Assembly (NCBI GenBank): GCA_017163975.1
Contig: JAFFSR010000244.1
Location: forward strand, 12,711,501 to 12,775,500
Direction: 5' to 3'
Length of the DNA stretch: 64,000 nt
DNA from: Anastatus disparis
Lineage: Eukaryota > Arthropoda > Insecta > Hymenoptera > Eupelmidae
In this document: positions 1-12,420 of the stretch, piece by piece
How the letters are laid out: each line of letters starts with the position of its first letter
Position numbering within the stretch: position 1 is the stretch's first letter
Made by a program: the position numbers and the translations under genes
The notes under the pieces: generated by a model
Databases searched by the model: none
What the model was told of the DNA's origin: nothing
What the model saw: the letters and a program-made list of their open reading frames with translations, nothing else

Positions 1-470
1 GTTTCCTCGCAAAACATTCTAACGCCATTTACGAAAGGAAAAATATAAGTCACAACAAAATATCGATATATAGAAGAGAAAAAAAGGCTGTTCAAGTGTG
101 ACGCGTATTTTCTTTTTTCAGGGATATATTGCCTTCTTCCTTTTTTTAGAAAAAGAAGAAAAAAAGGAGGTGGAGGTCTCCAATCGAAGCGTGACAAATG
201 CCTAGGTGCAAGGAGTAAAGTAAAAATGGGTTCGGATAAAAAGTGAGGGTTTGGGTAAGAGAAAAAGAAGTAATTTATAGATGATAGACTAGGTTTTCTG
301 TTCTGGCTTTCTAGCCTTTTTTTTTTTATTTTATGTTTTTATTTCCTTCTTTGATTCTCGCATTCTCATGCGTACGATAGCGAAAGATTAGAGAAAAAAC
401 ATATTCTTTTTTTGAATGTCTTTTCTTATTATAGTAAACGATGTATGCGTGTAATTCAAGAGCTTTGATT
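1..470. other. AT-rich spacer with purine tract
   Basis: No gene is visible. A purine-rich run lies at about 148-176 and is followed by GGAGGTCTCC, a near-palindrome. The rest is AT-rich with poly(T) at 317-328. Nothing else can be supported here. Confidence 0.5.
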
Positions 471-663
471 GAGGTCGTCAGTGGCTCAATTGGTAGAGCG
501 ATGGACTCATGATCTCGAGGTCCCGAGTTCGAATCCCGCTCTCGACTGATTGATACGAGCACCACTGTATGTTACATGTGCTTTCTTTACAAACACGCTG
601 AGAAACCCTCCGTCGCTAATTAGCATCGCAATAATAGCTGAAATACAGCGACGTTAAATAAAA
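471..663 (+). repeat. tRNA-derived SINE, copy 1
   Basis: This is a full-length short interspersed element. The first ~78 bases resemble a tRNA: an A-box-like segment (GTGGCTCAATTGGTAGAGCG) and a B-box-like segment (GAGTTCGAATCC), the internal RNA polymerase III promoter known for tRNA-type SINEs. A non-tRNA body follows with the family markers AGCACCACTGTA, ACATGTGCTTT and the palindrome GCTAATTAGC, then an A-rich tail (GACGTTAAATAAAAT). The acceptor and T stems do not pair properly, so it is not a working tRNA gene. Eight relatives lie in this window. A target-site duplication is not clear. The name of the family is unknown to me. Confidence 0.88.
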
Positions 664-3310
664 TATTAAAAAAAGACTTTAATAACAATAATATTTTTAT
701 TTCTCATCCTTTTTATATTTTGATTTTTAAGAGCGTTAATTTAAATTTTTTCTATAAGGGAAGAATAATTTATTTATTAGTTTGTTATTTTGTACAATTG
801 ATTAGGCGATTCGTCAATTTTGTAAAACTTTTTAGCATATAAAAGTAGAATTTGATAGTCAATATGAATATGGAATTGAATATGTTAATTTCTAGATTTT
901 CCAAAGTTGTAAATTAATTAAGAAATTTAAAAAGATATTTCAACTTAACAATTTTGTAAATAAAATCTTTGAGCACAAAAAAAAGGCAGCTGAATTTCAC
1001 ATTAGTCTTGAATGAAAAATTAACATCACTTAAATTTCTAAAACGAAAGAGGCATCCTCAGCTTGGCACTTATATCGTATAGGGCAAATATACAACAGTA
1101 GAAAACTATTCTTGCTTAGTAACATATATGTCGCTCTATTCTAGAAATTCACCGCGGCAAAAACACGCCGCCGGCTTTAAAACTATTAATACAACAGATA
1201 TATACATGTATAATTGTTACGGGCAAGAAGAAGAAGTCAGGTATACATTTTAAACTTTAAAACCTTATCTTATTCATCAATGAGCACATTCATGTTTTTA
1301 AGAGAATGAATATCTAAAGGGAAAAAGGGGATTGGCTTTTTTTAGGCTTAGGTGAATTCATCAACGAAACTTATTGCATAATTTTCAATCTTTTTACTTC
1401 GTATGTTATGTTTGTTAGATAATATTTATTTTATTTTTTCATCTTTATTATTTTTAGAAAATTTAATAAATTTAATTAAAATCACAATATTTATCAAAAA
1501 ATAGTTATATTTTCACAATTAAAAACAATATATACTTTAAACAATGTTAATCATACATCATTAACGCACATATTTCATTTTAAGTTAAAAAAAAATTTTT
1601 TTTGTAAACGCTAACAATAAAAGTAAAACTAAATATTCTTTTAAAATGCGGTAAATATAATCGGCAACTTGGTCGACAACAATACACAACAATTTGCGTA
1701 ATAAACAAAAAGGTATTAAAGCGATTAGATAAAAATTGTACGTAATTTCTGCTGTACCATTTCGTTAACGATTCATTTTGCCTAAATTATGATATTTTTC
1801 TTCTTATTTTTCTTTCTTACAAAGTCACACAACAACATGAAAAATCTTAACTTTTGTTATTTACATGCCAAGTTTATTAATATTAATGTAACGTATTTTT
1901 ATTTCCATTTTAGAAACAAAAAAAAATTTAAGGAAACAATGTAATATAAAACGAGCAGTAAAATAGTTTTCTTTTTTTAAAAGGAACGATAAATTCTTTT
2001 TTAAGTGATACATTATGTAATTATTGTGGTTTTTCTTCTTTGCCTATGGCTTTGACAAGTTTTATTATTATTATATTTTTTTCTATTTTTTCATAGGTTT
2101 TAGTTATTTTTTATCATCGGCAGACGGGGAACCTTGACACGCAAACAAAAAAAAAATAAAGAATATGTATATTGTAAACACGCATAATTTACGTGGGCAA
2201 TATTCTAAAAGAGAATATTAGTGTACTGTTATTTATAGGTCGATGGTAATTAATTTTTTAAAGACTTTAATATTTTATTTATTTGAACTATTATATTACC
2301 GCACGTAAATTAAATTTTCATGTTAATAATGTTTATAATTTTTTTTTTTTCATAAATTATAAAAGATATTAGTTTTAGTCTGAGAGGTTGACTCGTTTAA
2401 AAATAAATATTGGTCGAGTAAACATTTGTAAAAAATACTGAAATAGATACTTTGTAATAAAGATTGACATCTTCGTTAACTTTTTAATGAAAAATGACAT
2501 TTGTTTGTTTAAATTTTATAATGTTGTTTTTCAACGCTGTTTCCATTAGTATACATAGTAAGAAATCGCGATGCTTACTTTGAATTTTTTAGAAGTAAGT
2601 TTAATGAATTACGATGGAAAATGAATATTATAATAATAACAATACATTTAATTATTAAGATTGTTAAGATAGACACGTGGAATAGTATAAGAATTCTTAT
2701 AGCAATGAATAATGGAATAAACAAAATTTTTAATATATTGTTCAAGTAATCTTTTTTTTTGTGTTTTGTAGAAAATTTATTATTCATTTAAGAAAATTTA
2801 GTATTAAATAAATATCTGATAAAATATACAACTTTTTTACTTAAATATGCTTAAACATTAAACTTGGAATATCATTAATTTATTTATAACTTGAAAATGT
2901 TTTAAGTTTAACAAAAAAAAATAATTTTCCTAGTAATAAGTATTTGGTTAATTTTAAGTTAAAAAATGAGATTTTACACTTCTCTGAAAATTTTTTTATA
3001 TTATGCTGTGAAAAAATAGATGATACATATTTATGTAAATTCTATTAAAATTCAAATGTTTATGCACTTTTTTTATGCTATTTGAAATTCTTGACGCTTC
3101 AAATTAAGTGATAATTAGTATACTACAATCTTTTTACATCGTTTATAAAGAAGTTCGTTTGAAAATAAGTTTAAAAATAGGCAAATGAAATTTTAAAATT
3201 TGAACATTAAAATCTCGTTAATATTAACAATCTTTTTTATTTTCAACGATCATTAAAGTGCATAATACTAAGAAAGGTCATACGTTATAAATTCTTCTCA
3301 TCTCAATTTC
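664..3310. other. AT-rich spacer
   Basis: About 2.6 kb of very AT-rich sequence with homopolymer A/T runs. A slightly CpG-richer patch at 1150-1175 is the only compositional change. The minus-strand frame at 2575-2787 is low-complexity and looks like chance. No repeat with ends was found. Confidence 0.5.
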
Positions 3311-3680
3311 TGTAATTGAAAGTTAAAAAGCTCCGATTTGCAGACAGCAGTGGTACACGGTATTTTTCGCGATATATAGTACATAATCTTCACGTATAAC
3401 ATAGTTCGAATCAAAAACAGGCTGCTATTGTAATGTGTATATATATATATACATGTACATAACATAATATCGTTGCTTATATGTGTATACGTGCGGTTTT
3501 ATAGTATAACCTAACGCGCGCGTCTATTTTGTAATAGAAACAACGGAAGAACCTAATTCCAACACACGGTGTGTATATCTATGCTTCTAATGCTGCAGCA
3601 AGCAAAAACCATCCGTATGGGTTATATACACTTTGTGTGTGATAAAAAAAGCCTTTTCAACGTATAAAGCTGCACTGGTA
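3311..3680. promoter_or_regulatory. GC/CpG-richer island with (TA)n
   Basis: Composition rises relative to the flanks, with CpGs at 3500-3525 including ACGCGCGCGT-like sequence, a (TA)7 run at 3438-3451, and several TATA-like and CATG motifs. This fits the island type seen throughout the window. Regulatory function is inference only; no transcript evidence is available from sequence. Confidence 0.2.
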
Positions 3681-6430
3681 TACTTAATGTTGTATTATTG
3701 TTCGCTTTTTACCTCCTATCCTAATTATAATGAGAGATGAACTAACAAATTACAATTAGTGATAAGTGATTCAACGTGTGTAAATCGTCATGATAATGTT
3801 GCATTTAAAATTTTTTAAATTTATTTTAAATTTTTTTGTTCCATTTGTTATTTTTTTATTTTTGGAAATGTTGAGCTTTTATAATTGATGAAAACATAAC
3901 GCTTAAAGTATAATGGATAATTTAGATTTGCTGATTGAATTATTTTTATGATCTTTAAATTGATTTGTAAACATTTTTATTTTTTACACACATGAATATT
4001 TTAAAACATCTTTGAGATCAAGAATATCTTTCAAGAGTAATTAATGATTGATTTAAAAAGTTTCTGAAGCGTGCGATAATTAATTAATTTTGTTGCACAT
4101 ATTTGTATATACACTTAATGAATTATTTTAACAAATTTCACAATAATATTATTAATTAATAATTATAATATTAAATAAACTTTTGCAGTTAAACATAATT
4201 TACATACAAATATTGTATTATTTAAAAAAAAAACATTTCTTTATAAACTGGATGAATTTAAAATTTTGTATAAAAAATGTTAATTTTAAGAACAAGATTG
4301 AACAATTTAAAAATAATTACAATCTTTTACATTAAATTAAAATTTTTTTTTTATTATAACAAACATTGACCGTAAATAATAAGCTATTTAGTCATTACAT
4401 AATGCCGTTAAATCTATACATAAATTGTGCCATCACTATTCATAATGTAAATTTTTGTGAAAAAAATTGTTTTACATCTACAAGTTAAAAGTTATGAAAC
4501 TTAAATGTTCTGTGGTGAATACAAAACCGCAGGTTACTATTCATTTTATTATTATTTTGCTTTACTTGTTATGATTATATTAATTTTTAAAATTAAAGAA
4601 GAAAGAACAAACTATTTAGTATTTTTCGTTTGATATAATTAATTTTTATTATTTAATAAATATTAATAATTTGTTAATCAGGATTTTTTTACAACTAATT
4701 TATAATGTGATTTTATTATTTTCCTTACCCATTGCCATCAAACCGATAAAAATTTTTAAAAATAAACTTTATACTTCTTGAAATCTTTATATTTTCTTTA
4801 TTTTCATAAATACGCACAAGGCAATTCCAATAATTTCCCTATATAAACTTCCCTTTTCTCAGTCGCGTCTTTGCTCAACAGAAGATTCGTCATTCTCTCT
4901 TGAGTTGTAAGCTCTATTTGCTATTCGCCGTAAAATAGCATGAGGCGTTGCTTTTTTAAATAGGTCAGTACACCAAGCTGAATATATCGTTTTCCAGGCT
5001 AAAATCTTCGTTTTACGTACGTCTTTCTCCAACCCTTTCTTACTTTCTTTTCTTTTTCTCGTCTTTTTTTCCTCTTATTTCATCCATTTGTGTATCTATT
5101 CATCTTAATTACTTTATTTCATTTATTTGATACTTGATGCAGTATTTTGCGGAATTGTTTCGTGATATCCATTATCGTTAATTGTAATTTATTGCGTCCA
5201 TTAGGATTTGTTAAAAATTTTACAAAAAGGGTTAAATTTTATTAAAATCATAACGTAAAGCAAAATAAAAATATAATTGGACAAATACATCATTACTAAA
5301 TACTAATTTTTTCTTTGGTTCTAGGAATGATGTGTTAATAGTTAGAAAAGAAAATTATAGACACATTCGTTTAAAATTAATTCAAAAACATTATCACTTG
5401 TTTATGTGTAATAAATTTTCTTATATGAATAATATTGGTTATAAAAAACGTTAAAAATAATCTAAAAGATTGATTTACAACAAATGCTCGTAAGTTTGGA
5501 ATTAATTATCAGATAATCAGCTCAACTCTCTCTCTGTAAATTACCGAGACAAATGTAAAACTGATCTTATATTTTTATTAATTTTCATTTTTTTCTTATT
5601 ATAAAAATTATTGATTGTTATTTTTAATAGATGTAAAGATTAATTTTATAAACGGTTTAATAAATGTTTTAGTGTCACAAAGGATTGATTTAAAAATTTT
5701 CATAGTTACAGAAATATTTTCTTGATACACATGTACACGATGATTCGCGGGTATGCCGGGATAAACAAAATATGAGCAGCGATAGAGAGGATATTTTTAA
5801 TAAAAAAATACGAGTAAAAATATTTATTTTCCATTCTTAATAAACTTTTTTAACAGTCTAGCTATATTGTAAATATTTTTTCCAATAGATGGGTGAAAGT
5901 TAGGAACTGGTTTTTAGTCCATGTATGTTTGATGTTTTATATAAATTTCTCTAATATACAGAGTACATAGAGGGCAAGTGTAATTACTTATATGATATTC
6001 GTTATTGAAATCTAAAGTGTAATTGTAATTATAGTATCATCATTGTACATAATATCAAAAGTATTATACATGCAAATGAATAGAAATATTTCATTTTTTA
6101 TATAACAAGTTTTTGACATTTTAAAAATCAATGTTATCAATTTCGTATCACGTAAAGTTTATTTATTAAAAATTAATTGTATTATTTAGAGTGCATTTAC
6201 CTTATTCTTTTCATCAACCCCAAATATAACATTAAAATATATATTCATTTTCTCATGAAAAAGAAAAAAACAATTAATTACAAATTACGTTATAATTTTG
6301 AGAACGTGAAGATGAAAACATTTTCATCAGACAATTTGTTTATTTTTAACAATATTTGTTTTATTAATTTTCATATCATGCAATAATTAATCTATTAAAC
6401 TATTTATGCAATTTAAAGGAAAATCCAATT
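3681..6430. other. AT-rich spacer with a minor island
   Basis: Mostly AT-rich. At 4840-5060 there is a short region with more C/T and CpG, including a hairpin with GCTATT near 4919 and AATAGC near 4935. No gene, repeat end or RNA gene is recognisable in the rest. Confidence 0.45.
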
Positions 6431-6930
6431 TTCGAATTGATAGAAAAAAAGATGCAGGTCACCGGACCCTATATCTCTTACACCTAATTTTCATAGCATT
6501 AACAACAGTATGCACGTTATTTCAGCGGTTAATTTGACAAACTATAGAAAAATAAAAGAGGGGAAGAGCTTTTTTTTTTCTTTTTGCCATAACCGATAGA
6601 GTTGCTGTATATATACCTATATATGTTCCGCATTCGTGAGCTAATCGACGATGACACGAATCGTGAACATGACGCTTTAGCTTTAGCACATAGGGGATAT
6701 ATATATATATATATGTATATACAGAGAGCATGTTGTATTATATGCGTTAGGGAGAAGAGTGATCTCTCTCTATCTCTTGCAATTTTCTATTTACGTTGGA
6801 GAGCTAGAAGCGTATGATGTGTGTTGGATAGCATGTTTACACGTTGTGGCAACTAGCAGCGAAGGTTTACTGATAGCGAAGGACGTGCAAAATGTTGGAT
6901 TAAAAGATTTTTAGTCGCAAATATTTTTTT
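6431..6930. promoter_or_regulatory. Mixed-composition island with (AT)n
   Basis: A CpG-containing island carrying a perfect (AT)9 at 6697-6714 that continues as GTATATAC, and a CT-rich stretch at 6764-6780. Frames on both strands here cross the microsatellite and are not credible genes. A regulatory role is a guess from composition. Confidence 0.2.
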
Positions 6931-7730
6931 TCACTAGCCGACATTGATTGAAGAGGAAATGATATTTTAAACTTATAAATATAGTAATCAATATCGACAA
7001 TGCATAAAATTAGGTCTTATACAATTTTTTTCGAAATCTCTGGATTATGTACAATATACTTCTAAATTGAAATTTGAAAAAATTTAGTTCTAATAAAATT
7101 AAAGAATTTATTATTGGATAAATATACAATATGATATGAAAGTATGTTTTAAAAAAGCAAAAGCTTACGTATGACTAATGATGATTTTTATTTTAGAATC
7201 AAAGTATGAATTTCTCATTTATTTGCGCTACCCTTTATTTTTTCTCTTGAGTTTCCAAGTACACGTGAATTAACTGTAACTAAATTTGTATCAAACAAAA
7301 ATTATAAGTAGAACTTATATGTTCTATATTTAATACAAGAACATATAATAATAAATCATGACACTACGTCTTTAGTGTCAGTAATATTAGCTTCAAAAGC
7401 CTTATGTTTCAATCGTTATTATTTATGAAGGTAAAATGATAACGGCAAAGAAGTCTAGTCGATTTAAAGTAATTATATTTTTAATTGCAGTTTACATTTA
7501 AAAGTTTTGTTTTGTTATTAGTTGGTGTAATTTTTAATACTTTTAAAATATTTTAATAAAAGCCTTTTTTCTATTATTATTTATTATCCATTAAAATCAG
7601 TGTAAGCCAAAATTATTTAATTTACGCCTATAATTATAAAAGCGAATCAAATAATAATTTTTAAATAGTTTAATTTATTCGATCATTATTTAGTTAAAAG
7701 ATTTTATAAACTGATTATTTTGACCACTTG
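6931..7730. other. AT-rich spacer
   Basis: AT-rich sequence without recognisable features. Confidence 0.45.
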
Positions 7731-7830
7731 ATATAATTATGTTCAAATTTAATCGATAAAATTATGTTCCAATTTAATTAATAAAATTATATTCACATTT
7801 GATAGGTAAAATTATATTCAAATTTATATC
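7731..7830. repeat. 25-bp minisatellite, 4 copies
   Basis: Four adjacent 25-bp units begin at 7731, 7756, 7781 and 7806. Each has the form rTAwAATTATrTTCmmATTT followed by five variable bases. The copies differ at several positions, so the array is not recent. It lies in AT-rich spacer just before a CT-rich island. No function is implied. Confidence 0.8.
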
Positions 7831-7849
7831 CTGAAATTTAGAATTTTAG

Positions 7850-8260
7850 TAAAGTGATCCATTTAATATTTAAATTCTGGTCATCTTCAACTTCATCTTC
7901 ACCTTTGACTTTATCAAAACTGTTGCATCTAGTAAAAAGCTGGCTAGTTTTGTATTTCTCTCTTTTTAGTCACATGTATACGCGCATGTACGGACAGGAA
8001 GCTACCAATCGTCTTGGCCGATTATCCTGGCTCACTTTTCTCTCTTCTTTCTATCTCTCGTTCGCTCTCTGTGTTGAGTGCAATGTGCAACGTGTGTATG
8101 CATCAGGGACGGTGTATGTCGCGCGTGTAAACTGCCACTAGGCCATTATCATAAATGCTCGAGATACTCAAACGTCCCACGCACGCGTTACAAATCCGTT
8201 TCGCAAGCTTATACGTTATGTCATTCTATTTATCATTTCAGGCTCTCTTTTCTACCTCTC

Positions 8261-8263
<3 letters not shown>
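7850..8263. promoter_or_regulatory. CpG/CT-richer island
   Basis: A stretch of higher GC with ACATGTATACGCGCATGTAC-type alternating sequence near 7972-7991 and several CpGs at 8080-8200, ending in a long CT microsatellite. Three overlapping short frames run through it but show no recognisable protein. Candidate regulatory island only. Confidence 0.2.

Positions 8264-8301
<38 letters not shown>
8264..8301. repeat. (TC)19 microsatellite
   Basis: An uninterrupted TC dinucleotide repeat of 38 bp, the longest simple repeat of this kind in the window, continuing as an impure CT tract to about 8318. On the other strand it is (GA)n, the class of sequence bound by GAGA-type factors in insects; binding here is inference. 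Confidence 0.95.
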
Positions 8302-8305
<4 letters not shown>

Positions 8306-8318
8306 TCCGTCTTTCTAT

Positions 8319-9180
8319 TTTGTCTTTTTTACTTTGTCAAGTTTTGAGTATTTCCAGTCTTATGTGTGGCGCTTTAACCAATTATCAAGTTGGTTCCGTT
8401 TAGACAGTCCTTGGAATATTTTTGTAATTTGTAGCTTTCAAATAAATTGAGTAATTCTTGTTGATTTTTAGATCGTTTTATTTGTTGATTTATTTCATCA
8501 TAAATGTAATTGGCCATCAATCAATATAACCGTATTTACAGATTAATTCAAACCTAAACTCGTATGGATTACTTTTTAATAAATTATCATACAAAATTAA
8601 TAAATATAGTTTTCAATAATTCTTTACCGATTTGCTTCACAATTTCCAATAAAATTAAATATCATTAAATAATATAAGTAGCAGTAATATAAAAATACCA
8701 AGAAATGATTTCGGCAAGTAAAATTTAAAACGAAACTATAAAATATGGAAACGTTTATTGTTAACTGATGAAAGTATAACAGAGATCGGCAGTGAAATAC
8801 TGATGTAATAGATTAAGAATAAAGTTTATGTTTAATTCATGTGATTTTATGAATGAGTCATGAAAAACTATGAATTATGATACTATTGTTATCGAAACGT
8901 ACGAATTTTTAAAATTTATTTTGATTAACAATTAAATATTTGTAATTACTAGCAACAAAATTATTGATGAATTGATGATAGTTTAGTACAATGTAGTTAA
9001 TTTAAGATTAGGTTTGAATCAATTCATAATATTTGATTTTGAAAAAGAAATTAGCATCGTCTGAGAAAATTTAAATTTTGAGATAAAGATTTCCTTTTTA
9101 CAGTTTGAAATGTTTTTTAATTAGCAAAGATTAACCGTTAAAAGAAAAAAAGCTCTATGCTTAACATGCTAGTTTAAATT
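8319..9180. other. AT-rich spacer
   Basis: After about 8410 the sequence becomes strongly AT-rich and no features are recognisable. Confidence 0.45.
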
Positions 9181-9930
9181 TTGCTCAACTGTGCCAATGA
9201 GAATCAGTACTGTTTCTGGGATGATATATTTATGAAAATTACCGAGATCGTAGCATGGCAACAAGGCGAAAAAGGCCTTTTTATAAGTGCACATAGCGCA
9301 TTATATTCAAGCATCGTGTTATAGTTGTATAAAACCAACGCGCTGGTAAAATGTCTGAAGGGCGAAAATTGCGACTTCCAAGTACCGCATCCGATTACCT
9401 CCTCTTCTGATATATAAAGTGCAATAGTTACTAGTATATAGTGGCATGAAAATTATTCTCAAGGTCTGTTACAAGCTCCAAACTGTGTCAACTTCATCCT
9501 CTTAACTCATACATACCTCTATATATACATGCGTAATATCAACTTCTTAGTAAACTAACGCAAAATTATATCATCCTTACTTCTTTTTTTAAACTTTTTA
9601 TTTTTCATTATTTCCTTTTTATTATTAGATATATATGTATATAGCACGAAAATACACGTTATACAAGTGTCGTATGTACACGTACATATAACGAAACAAT
9701 CTTATAAATCTTTTGTACCATTCGCTCCTACGTAAGCGTTAGCGCTCTATTTCATTGCTGATTGAGCAGCGAGCCAAACTTATTACTCAGACGTGACTTT
9801 AGCTTACTGCTTGTATATATATACATACACCTAGCGCTAGCTTAGGCCATATAATCGTGGAAGTGAGTAACGGCTTTGAATTTTCGGAAACTCTGCATAA
9901 TGTTGGGTACAGAAGAAGAAAAAAAAAGGA
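9181..9930. promoter_or_regulatory. Island pair with palindromes and TATA-like motif
   Basis: Two GC-richer patches (9181-9500 and 9700-9910). The first holds the perfect palindrome AAAAAGGCCTTTTT (9269-9282) and TATATAAAG (9411-9419). The second holds repeated AGCGCT motifs and the perfect palindrome CTAGCGCTAG (9831-9840). No reading frame is convincing. It could be a regulatory element or a non-coding exon; neither is shown. Confidence 0.25.
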
Positions 9931-11760
9931 ATAAAAAGATTTTAGCTTTTTTTTTCTTTTTGCTGAATGTAATTTACTTGATGATCAAAGGATTTTATTT
10001 GTAAGTCGAGATTAGACCAAGAGAAATTTATGTTTGTCGAGGTAGTAAGTGTAATAGCTTATCGGTCAATAGATGTTATGATATGGTTAAATAAATGTAA
10101 TTGACTCGATTAAACGTTCAAAGATTTTGTTATATGCAAAGAGTGGAAAATTTAAAATGTTTAAAAAATTGGGATAAAAGAGTTATATTCGTAAAAAATT
10201 GTTTATTTTTAATTTCAACTATTTGTTATCAATAATCATTTTTATTGTTCCGTGGATATTATTAATATTATAAAAATTATTTGATCGTTACGTATTTTAA
10301 GAAAAAGTACAAAGACCATGTTACATAAGAATTTCATCAAGATATCTTATACCAAAATTTTTCCATGGTAATAAACATTATATGCATAATTATATATTAT
10401 ATCTCTTCAATAAAGTAAAAATCGTAATGAAAATAATCAACAATCGCAAACGTATATTCCAAGACATATTATTGTATTGAACGATGTTAAGTAGAATTAA
10501 AAGCAAGTCAAGAAAAGGTATGCTAAAAGCGTTTTTAACATGAGCACACACTCAATGTACAAACATGTGCAAACTTTGACTATCTCTTTAACGCAACGAC
10601 AACGCTCTCTTTGCTAACAGGGACGAAGATAACGCGCTGAGCGCAAGAAAAAAAATATAATAAATTGTTAAGCGTTTAAATATTTTTCAACTTTGTCGAG
10701 TTAAAGGAAAATTTGATTTTTCTTGGTAATTTGAGAAGTTAAAAGATATTTTGCAAAAGGATTATATCAAATGAATTATGAATTTTTAATAAAAATTATC
10801 ATAAATATTATTTAAATAAAGAAATCTTTTATGCAGTATCTTTCATTATAATTGAAACGAAATAAGTTTCAAATGAAATTCATGTTTGTCAGTGATTCTG
10901 ACTATTGAATAGAATTCACTTCTAAAATTAATGGCCTTACTACACACATCTTTATCTACTTACACGTAAATACATATCTTAGTATTTTTCCTTCAAATTT
11001 TTTTTAGCAATGTATCTTTATTAATTATTTTTTTGCGCTGCAGTAATAACAATTAATATTTATTTTATTTAATTTACTTATAAATTAATAAAAGGGAATA
11101 GTTAAGATAAATTCAATTAACTTTTCATTATGTAAATAAAAGCATCATCAAATAAAATTGCACTGCTGCGAGTGATAAATCTTTTTTTTTATTCACACTT
11201 AAAACTTTGATGAAATAAAGTTGAAATTATTAAACATGTGATAAAAGAGTATTTTCTTCGTGAAACGAAAATTTTTTTTTCTTTTCCTTTTTTGTTTAAA
11301 GAGTCGTGAAAATAAGCAATATAATTTTATGATTTAGACTGATAAGATAGTAAGCCAGAAGGATTTTGAGCTTTAGCAAAACGAGCAGATTCTGAAGAAA
11401 ATGCAACTTTTATTTTTATTGGAAAGACACTTTTGAGAAAACATAAAACATCCAATAAATTTGTTTATCGCTGATAAATTTTAAAATATAAAAATTCAAA
11501 TTTTTCAATTAATCAGTTGTTGACCAATTTGCGATATAAATAGAACTTATCTGTAATTTAATAATTAGTTTTTAAAAAATTAATATTCTTATTAACTAAA
11601 TTATCCTTTCCTGTGGAATTAATCTTATCGCGTTGAAGAACAATTACATTAATGAGTGTAAAAATATAATTTGAAAAAATAAAAATATTCCAATTATCGC
11701 TTAAAATTAAAATATTAAATATTTTTTTCTTATCTAAATTTTAATATCAAACGAACCTTG
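9931..11760. other. AT-rich spacer
   Basis: AT-rich throughout, apart from a small CpG-containing patch at 10580-10650. No repeat ends or genes seen. Confidence 0.45.
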
Positions 11761-12420
11761 AGTTTGAAAAGCATCCCTCTACAAATCAGGAATTTTTATT
11801 CCACCTTCCCTCCAGCCGATGAAGAAGCACATATTTCTGTATACTCGTAAAGTATTAAAGTCTTGAATACAATGACACCGCGCACCCGTGATCGACGCTT
11901 GTAATCACGGGATGCTACGTGACTCGTAATTTTTACCGTGAAGGTGAATTTCACCCTCACTTTGATCTCTATGCTTTTTATTTTGGGCCCAATTTTCGTT
12001 GTTTTATGTATACATCAACCGAAAAGAAAAAAATTTAATTTTATACTCGAATATATAAGAAAAATTTCAAAATTTTATCACTTTTCAGAATGCAATAGTA
12101 ACGAAAACTTTAACGAATAATTCACGGAAAATCAAAACTGGATAAGTACCAAGTCATTTGATTAAAACAATAATTTACTGAGAAATTACGATTTTCTTAC
12201 TCTCCTTTCTCGTCAGCGAAAAGTAAAAAGTATTCTTATGTTCTTCTGTACCGTGCAACTGGTGTCTACAAACTGATAACGAAACTTTGATATACGCAAC
12301 GACTACGCAAAAAGAAAAAAGAAGAAAAAAAGAAAGAAATGAACAACTACGTCGACGACGACGACGGCGAGACATGTATAATCGAATGTGTACTATACGC
12401 ATAACCTAAACTCTTAGAGC
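11761..12420. promoter_or_regulatory. Island with hairpin and (CGA)n
   Basis: A GC-richer segment. It contains a perfect 8-bp hairpin, CCCGTGAT (11885-11892) with ATCACGGG (11904-11911) around an 11-base loop, then GGTGAATTTCACC (11943-11955), a second inverted repeat. A (CGA)n run lies at 12353-12370. Short frames at 11938-12120 (+) and 12175-12402 (-) lack recognisable protein features. Candidate regulatory or structured non-coding DNA. Confidence 0.25.

Noticed and set aside
471..555. Possible genuine tRNA gene at the SINE heads
   Set aside because: Acceptor and T stems do not pair, the anticodon loop differs between copies, and each head is joined to the same non-tRNA body.
326..565. Minus-strand frame near the first SINE
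   Set aside because: A large part is translated SINE sequence; not a gene.
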